This document shows, piece by piece, positions 1 to 8,302 of a DNA stretch of 64,000 nt. Source of the stretch: Onishia taeanensis (GTDB lineage: Bacteria; Pseudomonadota; Gammaproteobacteria; Pseudomonadales; Halomonadaceae); the NCBI RefSeq assembly GCF_013349955.1, contig NZ_JABVXC010000004.1:59036-123035 (forward strand), read 5' to 3'. A program made the translations under genes and the position numbers. The notes under the pieces were generated by a model. That model ran no database searches and was not told the DNA's origin. It worked only from the letters and a program-made list of their open reading frames with translations. Position 1 is the first letter of the stretch. Every line of letters begins with the position of its first letter.

Positions 1-162
1 AGCATATTCCAAGCGATCGACGAGTATCGAGCCCCGTGAGTGTTCGGCCATCGGCGATGGCCAGTTCGCCGGGGCATCGTAGCCATCGCTGGCCTGAGCG
101 CCAGCGGCCACCAGTATGGCGAGGGTAGAACCGGTACCGATAACGACAGTCTTGGACTTCAT
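1..162 (-). CDS. copB: CopB outer-membrane copper resistance protein, 5' part only
   Basis: Only the first 54 codons are inside the window; the gene runs off the left edge. It begins with a signal peptide (MKSKTVV... to AQA) followed by a segment with NWPSPMAEHS and VDRLEY, the conserved opening of mature CopB, which binds copper at the outer membrane. An ATG at 168 is also in frame, but AAGGA ends right against it, whereas the ATG at 162 sits six bases beyond AAGGA, so 162 is preferred. It follows copA by under 15 bases and is clearly co-transcribed with it. The same 5' sequence recurs, broken, near 8.1 kb. Confidence 0.8.
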   Translation of the reverse strand, partial: MKSKTVVIGTGSTLAILVAAGAQASDGYDAPANWPSPMAEHSRGSILVDRLEYA

Positions 163-293
163 GAACATTCCTTACGCGACTTTGACGACCCGGAACATGC
201 CGGCATCCATGTGATAGAGCAGGTGACAGTGGAAGGCCCAGCTGCCCTCGGCATCGGCGGTGATCAGGGCAGATACCCGTTCGCCGGGCTTGA
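1..293. repeat. 293-bp perfect direct repeat, copy 1
   Basis: This stretch (5' part of copB plus the last 40 codons of copA) is identical base for base to 8010-8302. The right junction is sharp: the copies part just after a shared CGCCGGGCTTGA. Because copy 1 begins at the window edge, the true repeat may be longer. The pair is in direct orientation 8009 bp apart, so homologous recombination between them would delete or duplicate the whole copper block. Confidence 0.95.
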
Positions 294-2004
294 CGTTCAG
301 GGTGTGCTTGCGGGGAATCAGCTCGCTGGCGCCGTTCTCCAGCTCCATCCACATGCCGTGCAGGTGAATGGGGTGTTCCATCATGGTGTCGTTGACCAGG
401 ATCAGGCGCAGCCGCTCATCCTTCTCGAAGTGGATGGGGCCGGTCACTTCGCTGAACTTCTTGCCGTCGAAGGACCACATGTAGCGTTCCATGTTGCCGG
501 TCAGGTGCAGCTCCAGTTCACGACCGGGAGGACGCCGGTCCGGCCAGGGTGTGAAGGCCTTGAGGTCGCGATAGACCAGCACGCGGCGTTCGCTCGGGTC
601 GATGCCGACACCGGCCTGATCATAGCGAGAGCCGGGTTGTGCGGCACCCACGGGGAGTATCGCACCGGCCTCGTGGGAAGCCATGTCCTGCATGCCGGAC
701 GGGCCCGAGTTCTGCATGTTGGAATGGTCCATGCCCTGCATGCCGGACGGGCCCGAGTTCTGCATGTTGGAATGGTCCATGCCCTGCATTCCGGACGGGC
801 CCGAGCTCTGCATATTGGAATGATCCATGCCCTTCATGCCGGCCATGTCCATGTCGCCATGAGCGCCCATGGCCTCCATGCCACGGTCGGCGATCTGGCG
901 CCGCGCCGGGACGGCGGCGGTCATGCCCAGGCGCGGCGCCAGGGTGCCCAGCGCGAAGCCGCTGCGGTCCATGGATTCGGCGAATAACGAATAGGCGCTG
1001 TCATCCTTTGGCGTGACCAGGACATCATAGGTTTCCGCCACGCCGATGCGGAACTCGTCGACCGGGACGGGCTGTACCGGTTGGCCATCGGCGGCCACCA
1101 CCGTCATCTTTAGGCCTGGGATGCGCATGTCGAAGTAGCTCATCGCCGAACCGTTGATGATGCGCAGTCGCAGCGTCTCGCCGGGCCTGAACAGGGCGGT
1201 CCAGTTATCGCTCGGGGCGTGGCCGTTGAGCAGGTAGGTATAGGTGCTACCGGTAACGTCGGCGATATCCCGTGAGCTCATGCGCATCTGGGCCCACATG
1301 GCGCGTTGGGTCGCGGTATCGGCTAAGCCATGCTGCTCCACGTCGGCGAAGAAGTCGGCGACGGTGCGCTCCTGGAAGTTGTAGTAGCCCTCGCCGAGCT
1401 TCAGGTTGCGAAAGAGACTGGCCGGATCCTCGAAGGTCCAGTCGGTCAGCAGTAGCACATGCTCGCGGTCATACCGAAAGGGCTCACGCTCGGCGGCATC
1501 GATGACCAGGGGGCCGGCATGACCGAGCTGTTCCTGCAGCCCCGAGTGGCTGTGATACCAGTAGGTGCCGTTCTGGCGAACCGGGAAACGGTAGGTGAAG
1601 GTCTCGCCGGGTGCGATGCCGGCGAAGCTTACGCCGGGTACGCCGTCCATGCCGGGAGGCAGGATCATCCCGTGCCAATGAATGGAGGTCGGTTCCTCGA
1701 GCAGATTGGTGACTCGAAGCACGGCATCCTGGCCTTCCTTGAGGCGGATCAGCGGGCCGGGGCTGGTGCCGTTAATGCTGATCGGGCTGGCGGTCTTGCC
1801 GGCGATGGGCAAGGTGTCACGGCGTATCGCCAGAGCCAGGTCGGGCCCGGTTTCGACGCCCTGAGGATAGCCAGCGGCCTGGCCCCAGGGATTGGCCCAG
1901 GCTGGGCGCAGGCTCAGGGCGGCGGTACCGAGACCCAGGGCGGCACCACTCTTGAGCAGCTGGCGGCGTGATAGGGGAAGCCTGGATTGCTTCGCGGCGA
2001 CCAT
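172..2004 (-). CDS. copA: CopA periplasmic multicopper oxidase
   Basis: Periplasmic copper oxidase of the PcoA/CopA family, thought to oxidise Cu(I) and bind excess copper. A twin-arginine signal (SRRQLLKSG) opens the protein. All four copper-ligand blocks are visible: IHWHG, YWYHSHSG, HPIHLHG and the C-terminal HCHLLYHMDAGM, which supplies the Cys-His-Met type 1 site. A Met-rich insert of three 16-residue repeats (MDHSNMQ...) precedes the last cupredoxin domain and is a likely copper reservoir. The reading frame opens at 2043, but AAAGGA seven bases before the ATG at 2004 supports that start (610 aa). A putative CopR box lies 51 bp upstream. It is the fourth gene of the leftward cupredoxin-copR-copS-copA-copB unit. 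Confidence 0.93.
   Translation of the reverse strand: MVAAKQSRLPLSRRQLLKSGAALGLGTAALSLRPAWANPWGQAAGYPQGVETGPDLALAIRRDTLPIAGKTASPISINGTSPGPLIRLKEGQDAVLRVTNLLEEPTSIHWHGMILPPGMDGVPGVSFAGIAPGETFTYRFPVRQNGTYWYHSHSGLQEQLGHAGPLVIDAAEREPFRYDREHVLLLTDWTFEDPASLFRNLKLGEGYYNFQERTVADFFADVEQHGLADTATQRAMWAQMRMSSRDIADVTGSTYTYLLNGHAPSDNWTALFRPGETLRLRIINGSAMSYFDMRIPGLKMTVVAADGQPVQPVPVDEFRIGVAETYDVLVTPKDDSAYSLFAESMDRSGFALGTLAPRLGMTAAVPARRQIADRGMEAMGAHGDMDMAGMKGMDHSNMQSSGPSGMQGMDHSNMQNSGPSGMQGMDHSNMQNSGPSGMQDMASHEAGAILPVGAAQPGSRYDQAGVGIDPSERRVLVYRDLKAFTPWPDRRPPGRELELHLTGNMERYMWSFDGKKFSEVTGPIHFEKDERLRLILVNDTMMEHPIHLHGMWMELENGASELIPRKHTLNVKPGERVSALITADAEGSWAFHCHLLYHMDAGMFRVVKVA
691..834 (-). repeat. Three 48-bp tandem repeats inside copA
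   Basis: Three head-to-tail 48-bp units begin at 691, 739 and 787. Each encodes a 16-residue Met/His/Ser module (MDHSNMQ, then a Ser-Gly-Pro-Ser-Gly linker). The first two are nearly identical and the third has a few changes. They keep frame, so copy-number change by slippage would alter the number of copper-binding methionines without breaking the enzyme. Confidence 0.9.
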
Positions 2005-2054
2005 GGACGATTCCTTTGCGATGAGGTGAGAGGAATCGATCATGCCGGGGTAAA

Positions 2055-2070
2055 CTGAATCTAGCCTGAG
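2055..2070 (-). promoter_or_regulatory. Putative CopR box upstream of copA (site 1)
   Basis: On the minus strand the site reads CTCAG-N6-TTCAG, two half-sites 11 bp apart, as OmpR/PhoB-type regulators use. It lies 51 bp before the copA start, inside the 3' end of copS, and would give copA its own induced promoter. It matches four other sites in the copper block; here one half-site has a single mismatch. Confidence 0.6.
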
Positions 2071-3419
2071 TCGCTGGAGGAATTTACGCGTGCTGTGGCG
2101 GTTGGCAGCACGATGGTGACGGCCAGGCCCCCCGCGACCGCCGCGGCGAAGGTCACGCGCCCCTCATACTGCTCGACCAGCTGCCGAAGGATCGAGAGCC
2201 CCAGGCCATGACCCGGGCGCCCTTCGTCGAGGCGGAGCCCGCGTCGGCCCAGTTGGGCGAGATCCGCCCTTGCCACGCCGGGACCGTCATCCTCGATGAC
2301 CAGCGTCAGCGTCGTCGTCACGCTCAGGCGACAGTGAACGTCGCGCTGCGCCCATTTCCCGGCATTGTCGAGGACGATCCCCAGCATCTCGGTGAAGTCC
2401 TGGCGCTCGACGCTGACCGTGGCCCGACCATCCTGCAGTCCATCAAGGTGAAAGCGCTTGTCGGGGTGCAGGGTGGCGAACATCTCGATCAGTTGCTCGG
2501 CCTCCTTCCGGACGCGGGTGAGCTGGCCGGCATAGGGGCCGGCGATGCGTGAACGACGCAGCTCCGCGTCAAGCTGAGCCTGCATGTCCTCCAGGCGGGT
2601 CAATAGCTTCAGGCGGCGATCGCCATCGATGGGGCGAGAGCCTCTTAGCACCTGCGTGACGGCCGCCAGGGGCGTCTTTAGTGCATGAGAGAGGTTGGCG
2701 ACGGCGTCCCGCGAGCGCTTGAGTCGCTTGTCCTGCTCGTCCATGAAGCGGTTGAGCTGACCGACCAGGCCATCGAGTTCTGATGGCGTGTCCAACTGCA
2801 GGCGCTCGCGATACCCCGCACGCAGTTCATCGAGTTGCCGCTGAAGCCGAACCAGGGGTGACAGTCCTGCATTCACGGCGACCAGGTTGAGCGTAATCAG
2901 CAGGAGCAGTACCAGGCCCGCGATGCCACCGACCCACCAGTGCAGGGTGGCCAGGCCGGCTTCCACCTCGGCGAAGTCCTCGCCGATCAACAAGGTGCCG
3001 GCGGCGCCGTCTTCCAGGGTAAAGACCTCACGATAGAGCAGCAGGTGGCGGCCCTGCCACTGCACCTCGAGCAGGGTATCGTCTTCGCCCTCCAGGTAGG
3101 GGGAAAGGTTGGTCAGCCAGCCGGGGTGGGAGGTGCTGACCGTGCCATCCAGCCGCAGCACATAGAGATGATGAAACATCTGCGAGGTCAGGCTGGCGGA
3201 GTCCAGCCAGGGTTTCACCTGGGATTGTTCCTGACGCAACCGTTGCAGCGTGTAGTGCGCTTCCTGGCGCAGGCGATCACCGAGGAAGTCGCGAGCTAGG
3301 TCGCGCAGCAGGATGCCATGCAGCAGCCAGGTGATGGCGACGGCGATCAGGGCCACGCCACCCAGCCATAGGGATAGGCGAAAGCGCAGGCTACGACGAT
3401 CAACGCGAAGCAAAGACAT
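2061..3419 (-). CDS. copS: Copper-sensing histidine kinase, CopS/CusS type
   Basis: Inner-membrane sensor kinase of about 452 aa. The first membrane helix (LSLWLGGVALIAVAITWLL) and second (GGIAGLVLLLLITLNL) bracket a periplasmic sensing domain of roughly 130 residues. A HAMP-like linker, the phosphoacceptor H-box (NLSHALKTPLAA), an N-box (LDNAGKWA) and a G-box (DDGPGV) follow. The frame is open to 3512, but the ATG at 3419 gives a proper N-terminus (MSLLRVDRRSLRFRLS) and overlaps the end of copR by 20 bases, the usual coupling of such pairs. Copper as the signal is inferred from its position between the cupredoxin and copA genes. Confidence 0.85.
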   Translation of the reverse strand: MSLLRVDRRSLRFRLSLWLGGVALIAVAITWLLHGILLRDLARDFLGDRLRQEAHYTLQRLRQEQSQVKPWLDSASLTSQMFHHLYVLRLDGTVSTSHPGWLTNLSPYLEGEDDTLLEVQWQGRHLLLYREVFTLEDGAAGTLLIGEDFAEVEAGLATLHWWVGGIAGLVLLLLITLNLVAVNAGLSPLVRLQRQLDELRAGYRERLQLDTPSELDGLVGQLNRFMDEQDKRLKRSRDAVANLSHALKTPLAAVTQVLRGSRPIDGDRRLKLLTRLEDMQAQLDAELRRSRIAGPYAGQLTRVRKEAEQLIEMFATLHPDKRFHLDGLQDGRATVSVERQDFTEMLGIVLDNAGKWAQRDVHCRLSVTTTLTLVIEDDGPGVARADLAQLGRRGLRLDEGRPGHGLGLSILRQLVEQYEGRVTFAAAVAGGLAVTIVLPTATARVNSSSDSG

Positions 3420-4065
3420 AGCCCTGGCCGCGACGCGTCTGGATGATGTGATTGCCAAGCCGGCGGCGCAGCCGGCCGATATAGACCTCGACCAGGTTCG
3501 GGGCGGGGGCATCCTGATCCAGGGTGTAGAGCTGGTCGAGCAGCCGCACCTTGGAGTGCACGTGATCCGGGTGATGCATCAGGTAGCGCAGTAGCCGAAA
3601 TTCGGTGGCGGTCAGGGACTGCCAGGTCGCGCCATCGGTGCTGACTGCCTGGGTCTGCTCATCCAGTTGCACCCCATTGACGGTCAAGCACTGGGTCAGC
3701 CCCCCGGCCTGTCGCCTCAGTAGGGCATGCAATCGAGCCAGCAGCTCGGCCTCGTGAAAGGGCTTGGTCATGTAATCGTCGGCTCCGCGCCGCAACCCCA
3801 CTACCTTGTCTTCCCAGGTGTCCCGTGCAGTCAGCGCCAGGATGGGCAAGCGATGACCATGTTCCCGCCAGCGTTGCAGCAGGTCCAGGCCAGAACCGTC
3901 GGGCAGGCCGATATCGAGGATGGCGAGGGCATAGTCTTCCGTGGCCATCAACGCGTCGGCCACACGCATGCGTGTGGCCGTATCGACGCTGTAGCCGTCG
4001 TCCTGCAGGGTCTCTGCCAGACTCTCGGCCAGCAGGTCATCGTCCTCGACGAGCAACAGCTTCAT
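3400..4065 (-). CDS. copR: Response regulator, CopR/CusR type (OmpR family)
   Basis: DNA-binding response regulator of 221 aa. The receiver domain starts MKLLLVEDD (acidic pocket), has the phosphoacceptor Asp in ILDIGLPDGSG and the conserved Lys in YMTKPFH. A winged-helix OmpR-type domain ends with GRLRRRLG and RGQGYVF. The ATG at 4065 is chosen because the receiver fold begins there, with AGGGA nine bases upstream. It lies 4 bases after the cupredoxin gene and overlaps copS. It is the natural candidate to bind the TTCAG-N6-TTCAG repeats in this block. Confidence 0.88.
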   Translation of the reverse strand: MKLLLVEDDDLLAESLAETLQDDGYSVDTATRMRVADALMATEDYALAILDIGLPDGSGLDLLQRWREHGHRLPILALTARDTWEDKVVGLRRGADDYMTKPFHEAELLARLHALLRRQAGGLTQCLTVNGVQLDEQTQAVSTDGATWQSLTATEFRLLRYLMHHPDHVHSKVRLLDQLYTLDQDAPAPNLVEVYIGRLRRRLGNHIIQTRRGQGYVFASR

Positions 4066-4069
4066 GCTT

Positions 4070-4540
4070 TCATCCCTGGAAGTTGATCTCTCCATTCATG
4101 CCTGACTCGTAGTGGCCCGGAATATTGCAGGCGAATTCGACCTTATCGGTGTCCTGCGGGGCGGTCCACACCAGTGTCGCGGTCTCACCCGGGGCGATGG
4201 TCACGGAGGGCATGCCGCCGCCGTGCCCGCCGTCACCATGTCCACCGGACATGTCGTGGCCGCCGCCCGATGCCATCTCGCGCATCATTTCGCGGTGTTG
4301 CTCCTGAGCGGCGGCGTCGCCGATCACGAACTCGTGCTCGAGGTTGCCGGTGTTGGTGATCTCGAACTTCACCGTCTTCCCTGGTGCGATAGCGAGTTCG
4401 CCGGGCGTGAACCACATGTCACCGGCCTCGAAGCTGATGGTGCGGTCCACCTGAGCGGGATTCTCACTGCCATGTTCGCCGCTGGCCAGGACCGCGGTAG
4501 AGGCGAGGATCAGGGTCGTTGCTAGGATTGTCTTGCGCAT
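4070..4540 (-). CDS. Secreted cupredoxin-type copper-binding protein
   Basis: Small periplasmic blue-copper-like protein, 156 aa. An N-terminal signal peptide is cleaved near VLASG. The single cupredoxin domain shows the type 1 site: His in LEHEF and the C-terminal loop CNIPGHYESGM with Cys, His and Met. A His/Met/Gly-rich insert (GGHDMSGGHGDGGHGGGM) in the middle is a likely additional metal site. It probably buffers or carries copper in the periplasm. It is the first gene of the leftward unit with copR, copS, copA and copB. GGAG lies eight bases before the ATG. A diverged, broken paralogue of its N-terminus lies at 8.3 kb. Confidence 0.85.
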   Translation of the reverse strand: MRKTILATTLILASTAVLASGEHGSENPAQVDRTISFEAGDMWFTPGELAIAPGKTVKFEITNTGNLEHEFVIGDAAAQEQHREMMREMASGGGHDMSGGHGDGGHGGGMPSVTIAPGETATLVWTAPQDTDKVEFACNIPGHYESGMNGEINFQG

Positions 4541-4590
4541 ATGGATAGCTCCATGGGGTTAGTCGACAGGTCCGTTTATAAGTCATCAAG

Positions 4591-4606
4591 CTGAATTTGG
4601 GCTGAA
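4591..4606 (-). promoter_or_regulatory. Putative CopR box upstream of the cupredoxin operon (site 2)
   Basis: Minus-strand TTCAG-N6-TTCAG with 11-bp period, 51 bp before the cupredoxin start codon. A TATAAA hexamer (4575-4580) follows the downstream half-site after about ten bases, in the place of a -10 element, so the box would replace the -35. This is the cleanest of the five sites. Confidence 0.7.
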
Positions 4607-4789
4607 TGCCGAAAGGGTCTCAGCCATGAACCAGTGATTATCCGGCCTCATCTTCCAAGCGGCGAGGCATCTTCTCCACACAGGAACGCCAGGGACTAGA
4701 GCGAGGTCACTCCGTTCCTGGACGGAGGATGCCGGACGCCCGCCGGCTGTCTCTCGATAGGTGTCCGGCGGGGCATCAGGCGGGTCTCG

Positions 4790-5230
4790 CTATAGAGTCA
4801 TGAAGGGCGACTCCTGGTGGTCCCGGAACTGGTAGACCTCATAGGGCTCCGTCTGCGGCCCCGGCATGCCTGGCGTGCCACTCGGCATGCCGGCGAGCCC
4901 GATGCCATTGGTGTCGGGTTGTTGTTCGAAGAGCGCTTCTACTGCTGCCAGGGGGACATGCCCCTCGATCACATAGTCGTCCATGATGATGGTGTGGCAG
5001 GCGCCGAGGCCGAAGGGGACGCCTGCCGCCTTCTTGATCGCGCTCAAGTCCTTGTCATCGACGATGGTGACGTCGATACCCGTTCGTTGCAGGTGGCGGG
5101 CATAACCATCGCAGCAGCCGCACTGGGGATTCTTGTAGAGTGTGGCCTCGTCCGGCAGGGCAGCATGAGCGGTGGTGGCGCCCAGCAGCAGACCGGTCGC
5201 CAGCAGCAGGTGAGGCATGGTGAGTTTCAT
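4790..5230 (-). CDS. DUF411 periplasmic metal-binding protein
   Basis: Secreted protein of 146 aa in the DUF411 family, found in copper and silver resistance clusters. After a signal peptide (LLLATGLLLGATTAHA) the mature part carries the family motif YKNPQCGCCDGYA, with Cys residues in a thioredoxin-like position, a further Cys/His pair (GACHTI) and a C-terminal Gly-Met-Pro stretch. The frame is open to 5338, but AAGGGAG lies seven bases before the ATG at 5230 and that start gives the signal peptide. It shares strand with the upstream cytochrome c gene (104-bp gap). A second family member lies at 9920-10360. Confidence 0.82.
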   Translation of the reverse strand: MKLTMPHLLLATGLLLGATTAHAALPDEATLYKNPQCGCCDGYARHLQRTGIDVTIVDDKDLSAIKKAAGVPFGLGACHTIIMDDYVIEGHVPLAAVEALFEQQPDTNGIGLAGMPSGTPGMPGPQTEPYEVYQFRDHQESPFMTL

Positions 5231-5334
5231 GAGCGATCTCCCTTGTCGGAGGTAAACAGATATTTGATGAGGGTGGCAATGCCGAAACCTAGGCACAGTC
5301 GACCTGGCAGGCGGGGAGGAGGAACCAGAGGGCC

Positions 5335-6129
5335 TCAATGCGTGTGGCCGTCCGCATAGTGGTCGTTAGTGGATTGTGGCGAGGACGAGGCATCCTGGCG
5401 CGAGTCGGCCAGCTGGAGTTTTGCTGCGGGTTCTGCGTCTGCCGAGGCGGAGCCTGAGGAAGCCGACTTGTGCTCGCTCATGGCGGTCATGTCTCCCAGG
5501 GTATGGTCGTGGCCGTCATCTGCCGGCTCGTGAGAATCGTTTGCTGAGCGAGCCATAGCGCTGGTGTCACCATGGTCGTGGTCGTGGCCATCATGCTTCG
5601 CTTGATCGGCCATCGGGCTGTCAGGACGGACCAGGTCCTGGTAATCCTGCGGCGAGAGTTCGGGCAACCGCTGCAGGAAGGCCACGATCTCCCATAACTC
5701 CTGGTCGTCGTGGGTCACGCCCCAGGCTGGCATGCCAGTCATCTTGATGCCGTTCTTGATGACCCAAAACTGCTGCGCAGGATCTTGATGAGTGGAATCC
5801 GAGAATGTCGGTGGCATGGGATTGAGACCGGCACGAAGTACCGTGCTCTCGAGGCTGGGCTTGAGGTGGCAGGCCGCACAGAGGCCATCATAGGCTTTGG
5901 CCCCGGCTTGAACCATGCTGTCACTGCTTAGGTCGGGAGCTTCTATCTCTTCGGCCCCGGCCTCTACCGAGGCGTGCATGGTAGAATGCAGGACTGACTT
6001 GACAAGCGGAAGGTGCTCGTCCGTTGCTGCGACGTTGTACATTCCGCTATGCATGACCGCCATTCCTCCGACGGCAAGGAGGAGTAGGGTAATGATTCCA
6101 CCTAACGCAAGTTTGAACATCTTTAACAT
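5335..6129 (-). CDS. Membrane-anchored cytochrome c with His-rich tail
   Basis: 264-aa protein with an N-terminal hydrophobic segment (FKLALGGIITLLLLAVGGMAV) acting as anchor or signal. One haem c site (CAACH, about residue 87) is followed by the axial Met region (KMTGMPAW) in a class I cytochrome c domain. The last 90 residues are low-complexity and His/Asp-rich (DGHDHDHGD, HEPADDGHDH, DGHTH), suggesting metal binding. The start is uncertain: ATGs at 6129 and 6120 both have a weak AGGA upstream. It precedes the DUF411 gene. A role in electron transfer or copper oxidation in the periplasm is inferred from context. Confidence 0.75.
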   Translation of the reverse strand: MLKMFKLALGGIITLLLLAVGGMAVMHSGMYNVAATDEHLPLVKSVLHSTMHASVEAGAEEIEAPDLSSDSMVQAGAKAYDGLCAACHLKPSLESTVLRAGLNPMPPTFSDSTHQDPAQQFWVIKNGIKMTGMPAWGVTHDDQELWEIVAFLQRLPELSPQDYQDLVRPDSPMADQAKHDGHDHDHGDTSAMARSANDSHEPADDGHDHTLGDMTAMSEHKSASSGSASADAEPAAKLQLADSRQDASSSPQSTNDHYADGHTH

Positions 6130-6362
6130 AGTCCTATATATGGGTATCGGGTCTGGAATGGTTGTCTCCCGGCTTTTTGAGCGCCCGGGCCGATCTCCTA
6201 CCAGCCTTTCATTGCATCTACAGGTGGCTGGAGGTGAAACGCTTGTTGCAAAGTAGGCTTTTTCGGCGACGTTGCTTACCGTCTCATCCTACAGGCCCCG
6301 CAGGTCGACCGCCGTATCCATTCGTCAGTGTTTGTCAACGGTCATGGGAGGCTTGCCTACTC

Positions 6363-6915
<553 letters not shown>

Positions 6916-7067
6916 AGTGTCGAGGCTTCTTCGTGACAATGGTTGTCTCGGCGTGACGTCATGTCAGTAACTCTATTGCTGACCGGCTTGCTATAGATCG
7001 TTTGCCTTATCGAGCAGGCGGCGACTTGGGGCCGAAGAAAGATTGTGATCAATAACTACTCTTCTGG

Positions 7068-7098
7068 CTTGAATGCCTTAGTGTTACCCCAAGGTCAA
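7068..7098 (-). promoter_or_regulatory. CueR-like (MerR-type) promoter facing the broken copper ATPase
   Basis: On the minus strand a TTGACC -35 is separated by 19 bp from TTCAAG, the long spacer typical of MerR-family promoters. CCTT and AAGG arms are 11 bp apart across the spacer, the same spacing as in the E. coli copA CueR operator. It points at the ATPase remnant, as expected for a Cu(I)-exporter promoter. No cueR gene is in the window. Confidence 0.5.
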
Positions 7099-7197
7099 GC
7101 CGTGGCCGTTAAAGGTCATATTTTAGCAATAGAGGGTTTGATTTTGTGCGTGCACTTTCCCCGTGTTTCATGAAAGTGGTTAGTATGGGCGACTTTT

Positions 7198-7213
7198 CTG
7201 AATCTAGGCTGAA
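7198..7213 (-). promoter_or_regulatory. Orphan putative CopR box (site 3)
   Basis: Minus-strand TTCAG-N6-TTCAG, period 11, with CATACT nine to ten bases beyond the downstream half-site as a -10. It is almost identical to sites 1 and 2 but has no recognisable gene behind it. Only a 20-codon frame from an ATG at 7171 follows. Probably the promoter of a deleted copper gene. Confidence 0.55.
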
Positions 7214-7417
7214 TAGGCAAGTGAGGTCGCGGTGTGTCGAGCAGTGAGGGGGTGACCTTTCTCCCCAAGATCTGGTCTGGTGCTATTTTGGTAGCAGCCA
7301 AAGTGTGCTATCAGGGGTGGGGTGTGTCTCTTCAACGCAGCTAGCGTTGAAGAGACATCCGGCAATGACTAGGCCAGCAACGATCGGCCTAGTCGGTGAC
7401 GAACTAATTGGCTAGTT

Positions 7418-7831
7418 TTATTCGAAGTCCAAGTGCAGGTTATAGCGCTTGGAAACTTCATCAGGGCTTCCCATCGCATTCCCTTCCACTTCCAGAATAT
7501 AGGTTCCGGGCGCTACTCGTTTGGTAATCAGGAAGTGACCTCGTTGATCTGAGTCCTTGGAGACGAGGCGCCCTTCTTCGTCGTATAGACTTCCCTGGAT
7601 ATTGACGCTAGCACTAGAGTCGCTGGCCAGGTGCTCGCTACTGAGCTGTACGATGCTCTCATCGATTACTTGAATTCTATAGCGTTTGGGGTTGGAAGAT
7701 ATGATCTGGCTATCACTCTCTCCCTCGTTCAACATCAATAGCTCTGACGTCTGATTACCGGTGACGGCAAAGGTCGTCATTGAAAATAGACCTAGCATGG
7801 TAGCACCGAGAATAGTGGCATAACGTTTCAT
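7418..7831 (-). CDS. Secreted protein with PPC-like beta domain, unknown function
   Basis: 137-aa exported protein. A signal peptide (ATILGATMLGLFSMTTFA) is followed by a domain with the rhythm of bacterial pre-peptidase C-terminal (PPC) modules: GSLYDEEGRLVSKD, then GHFLITKRVAPGTYILEVEG and a final YNLHLDF strand. It has no Cys and few His or Met, so it is not an obvious copper ligand. The frame opens at 7903, but AAGGAGGT five bases before the ATG at 7831 fixes the start. A putative CopR box lies 48 bp upstream, suggesting copper induction. The PPC assignment is by pattern only. Confidence 0.65.
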   Translation of the reverse strand: MKRYATILGATMLGLFSMTTFAVTGNQTSELLMLNEGESDSQIISSNPKRYRIQVIDESIVQLSSEHLASDSSASVNIQGSLYDEEGRLVSKDSDQRGHFLITKRVAPGTYILEVEGNAMGSPDEVSKRYNLHLDFE

Positions 7832-7878
7832 GATTGACCTCCTTGGCTGTTTGGCAAGAACTAGCATGGAGGGGAAAG

Positions 7879-7894
7879 CTGAAACGGCACTGAA
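7879..7894 (-). promoter_or_regulatory. Putative CopR box upstream of the PPC-like gene (site 4)
   Basis: Minus-strand TTCAG-N6-TTCAG, period 11, 48 bp before the start codon at 7831, followed by CATGCT in -10 position. The spacing agrees with sites 1, 2 and 5. Confidence 0.6.
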
Positions 7895-7937
7895 AATACA
7901 CAAAATTGATTTGATATGACCTAGCCGTCATTTTTAT

Positions 7938-8171
7938 CTAGCCATACCATGCCATGCAGAGTGTCGAGTGAAGGCTGGAGTATAGGGCATCCTCGACCTT
8001 GTCGGGGGTAGCATATTCCAAGCGATCGACGAGTATCGAGCCCCGTGAGTGTTCGGCCATCGGCGATGGCCAGTTCGCCGGGGCATCGTAGCCATCGCTG
8101 GCCTGAGCGCCAGCGGCCACCAGTATGGCGAGGGTAGAACCGGTACCGATAACGACAGTCTTGGACTTCAT
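7938..8171 (-). pseudogene. copB: copB 5' fragment, second copy
   Basis: The first 54 codons are identical to the copB start at the left edge (signal peptide, NWPSPMAEHS, VDRLEYA). Beyond 8010 the frame continues only to a stop at 7938 with about 24 further codons (TPDKVEDALYSS...) before an unrelated end, so the CopB beta-barrel is absent. Whether those codons are still genuine copB cannot be judged, because the other copy leaves the window. It lies downstream of the chimeric remnant at 8181-8446. Confidence 0.75.
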
Positions 8172-8302
8172 GAACATTCCTTACGCGACTTTGACGACCC
8201 GGAACATGCCGGCATCCATGTGATAGAGCAGGTGACAGTGGAAGGCCCAGCTGCCCTCGGCATCGGCGGTGATCAGGGCAGATACCCGTTCGCCGGGCTT
8301 GA
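8010..8302. repeat. 293-bp perfect direct repeat, copy 2
   Basis: Identical to 1-293 with no mismatch over the visible length. It covers the copB start and the last 40 codons of copA. On its right side it runs without a break into cupredoxin-like sequence rather than the rest of copA. Confidence 0.95.

Larger units (their letters stand above)
6916..7417. other. Gene-free stretch with two copper-type promoters
   Basis: No convincing gene is seen. The only open frames are short and lack family features. The stretch holds a CueR-like promoter at 7068-7098 and an orphan CopR box at 7198-7213, both pointing left toward the broken ATPase. The genes they once served appear deleted. Confidence 0.5.

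Noticed and set aside
40..987. Long plus-strand frame with His-rich repeats opposite copA
   Set aside because: It is the antisense shadow of the Met-repeat region and C-terminus of copA; no ribosome site and no family features.
7116..7301. 61-codon minus-strand frame across the orphan CopR box
   Set aside because: It runs through the regulatory box, has no ribosome site and no recognisable product.
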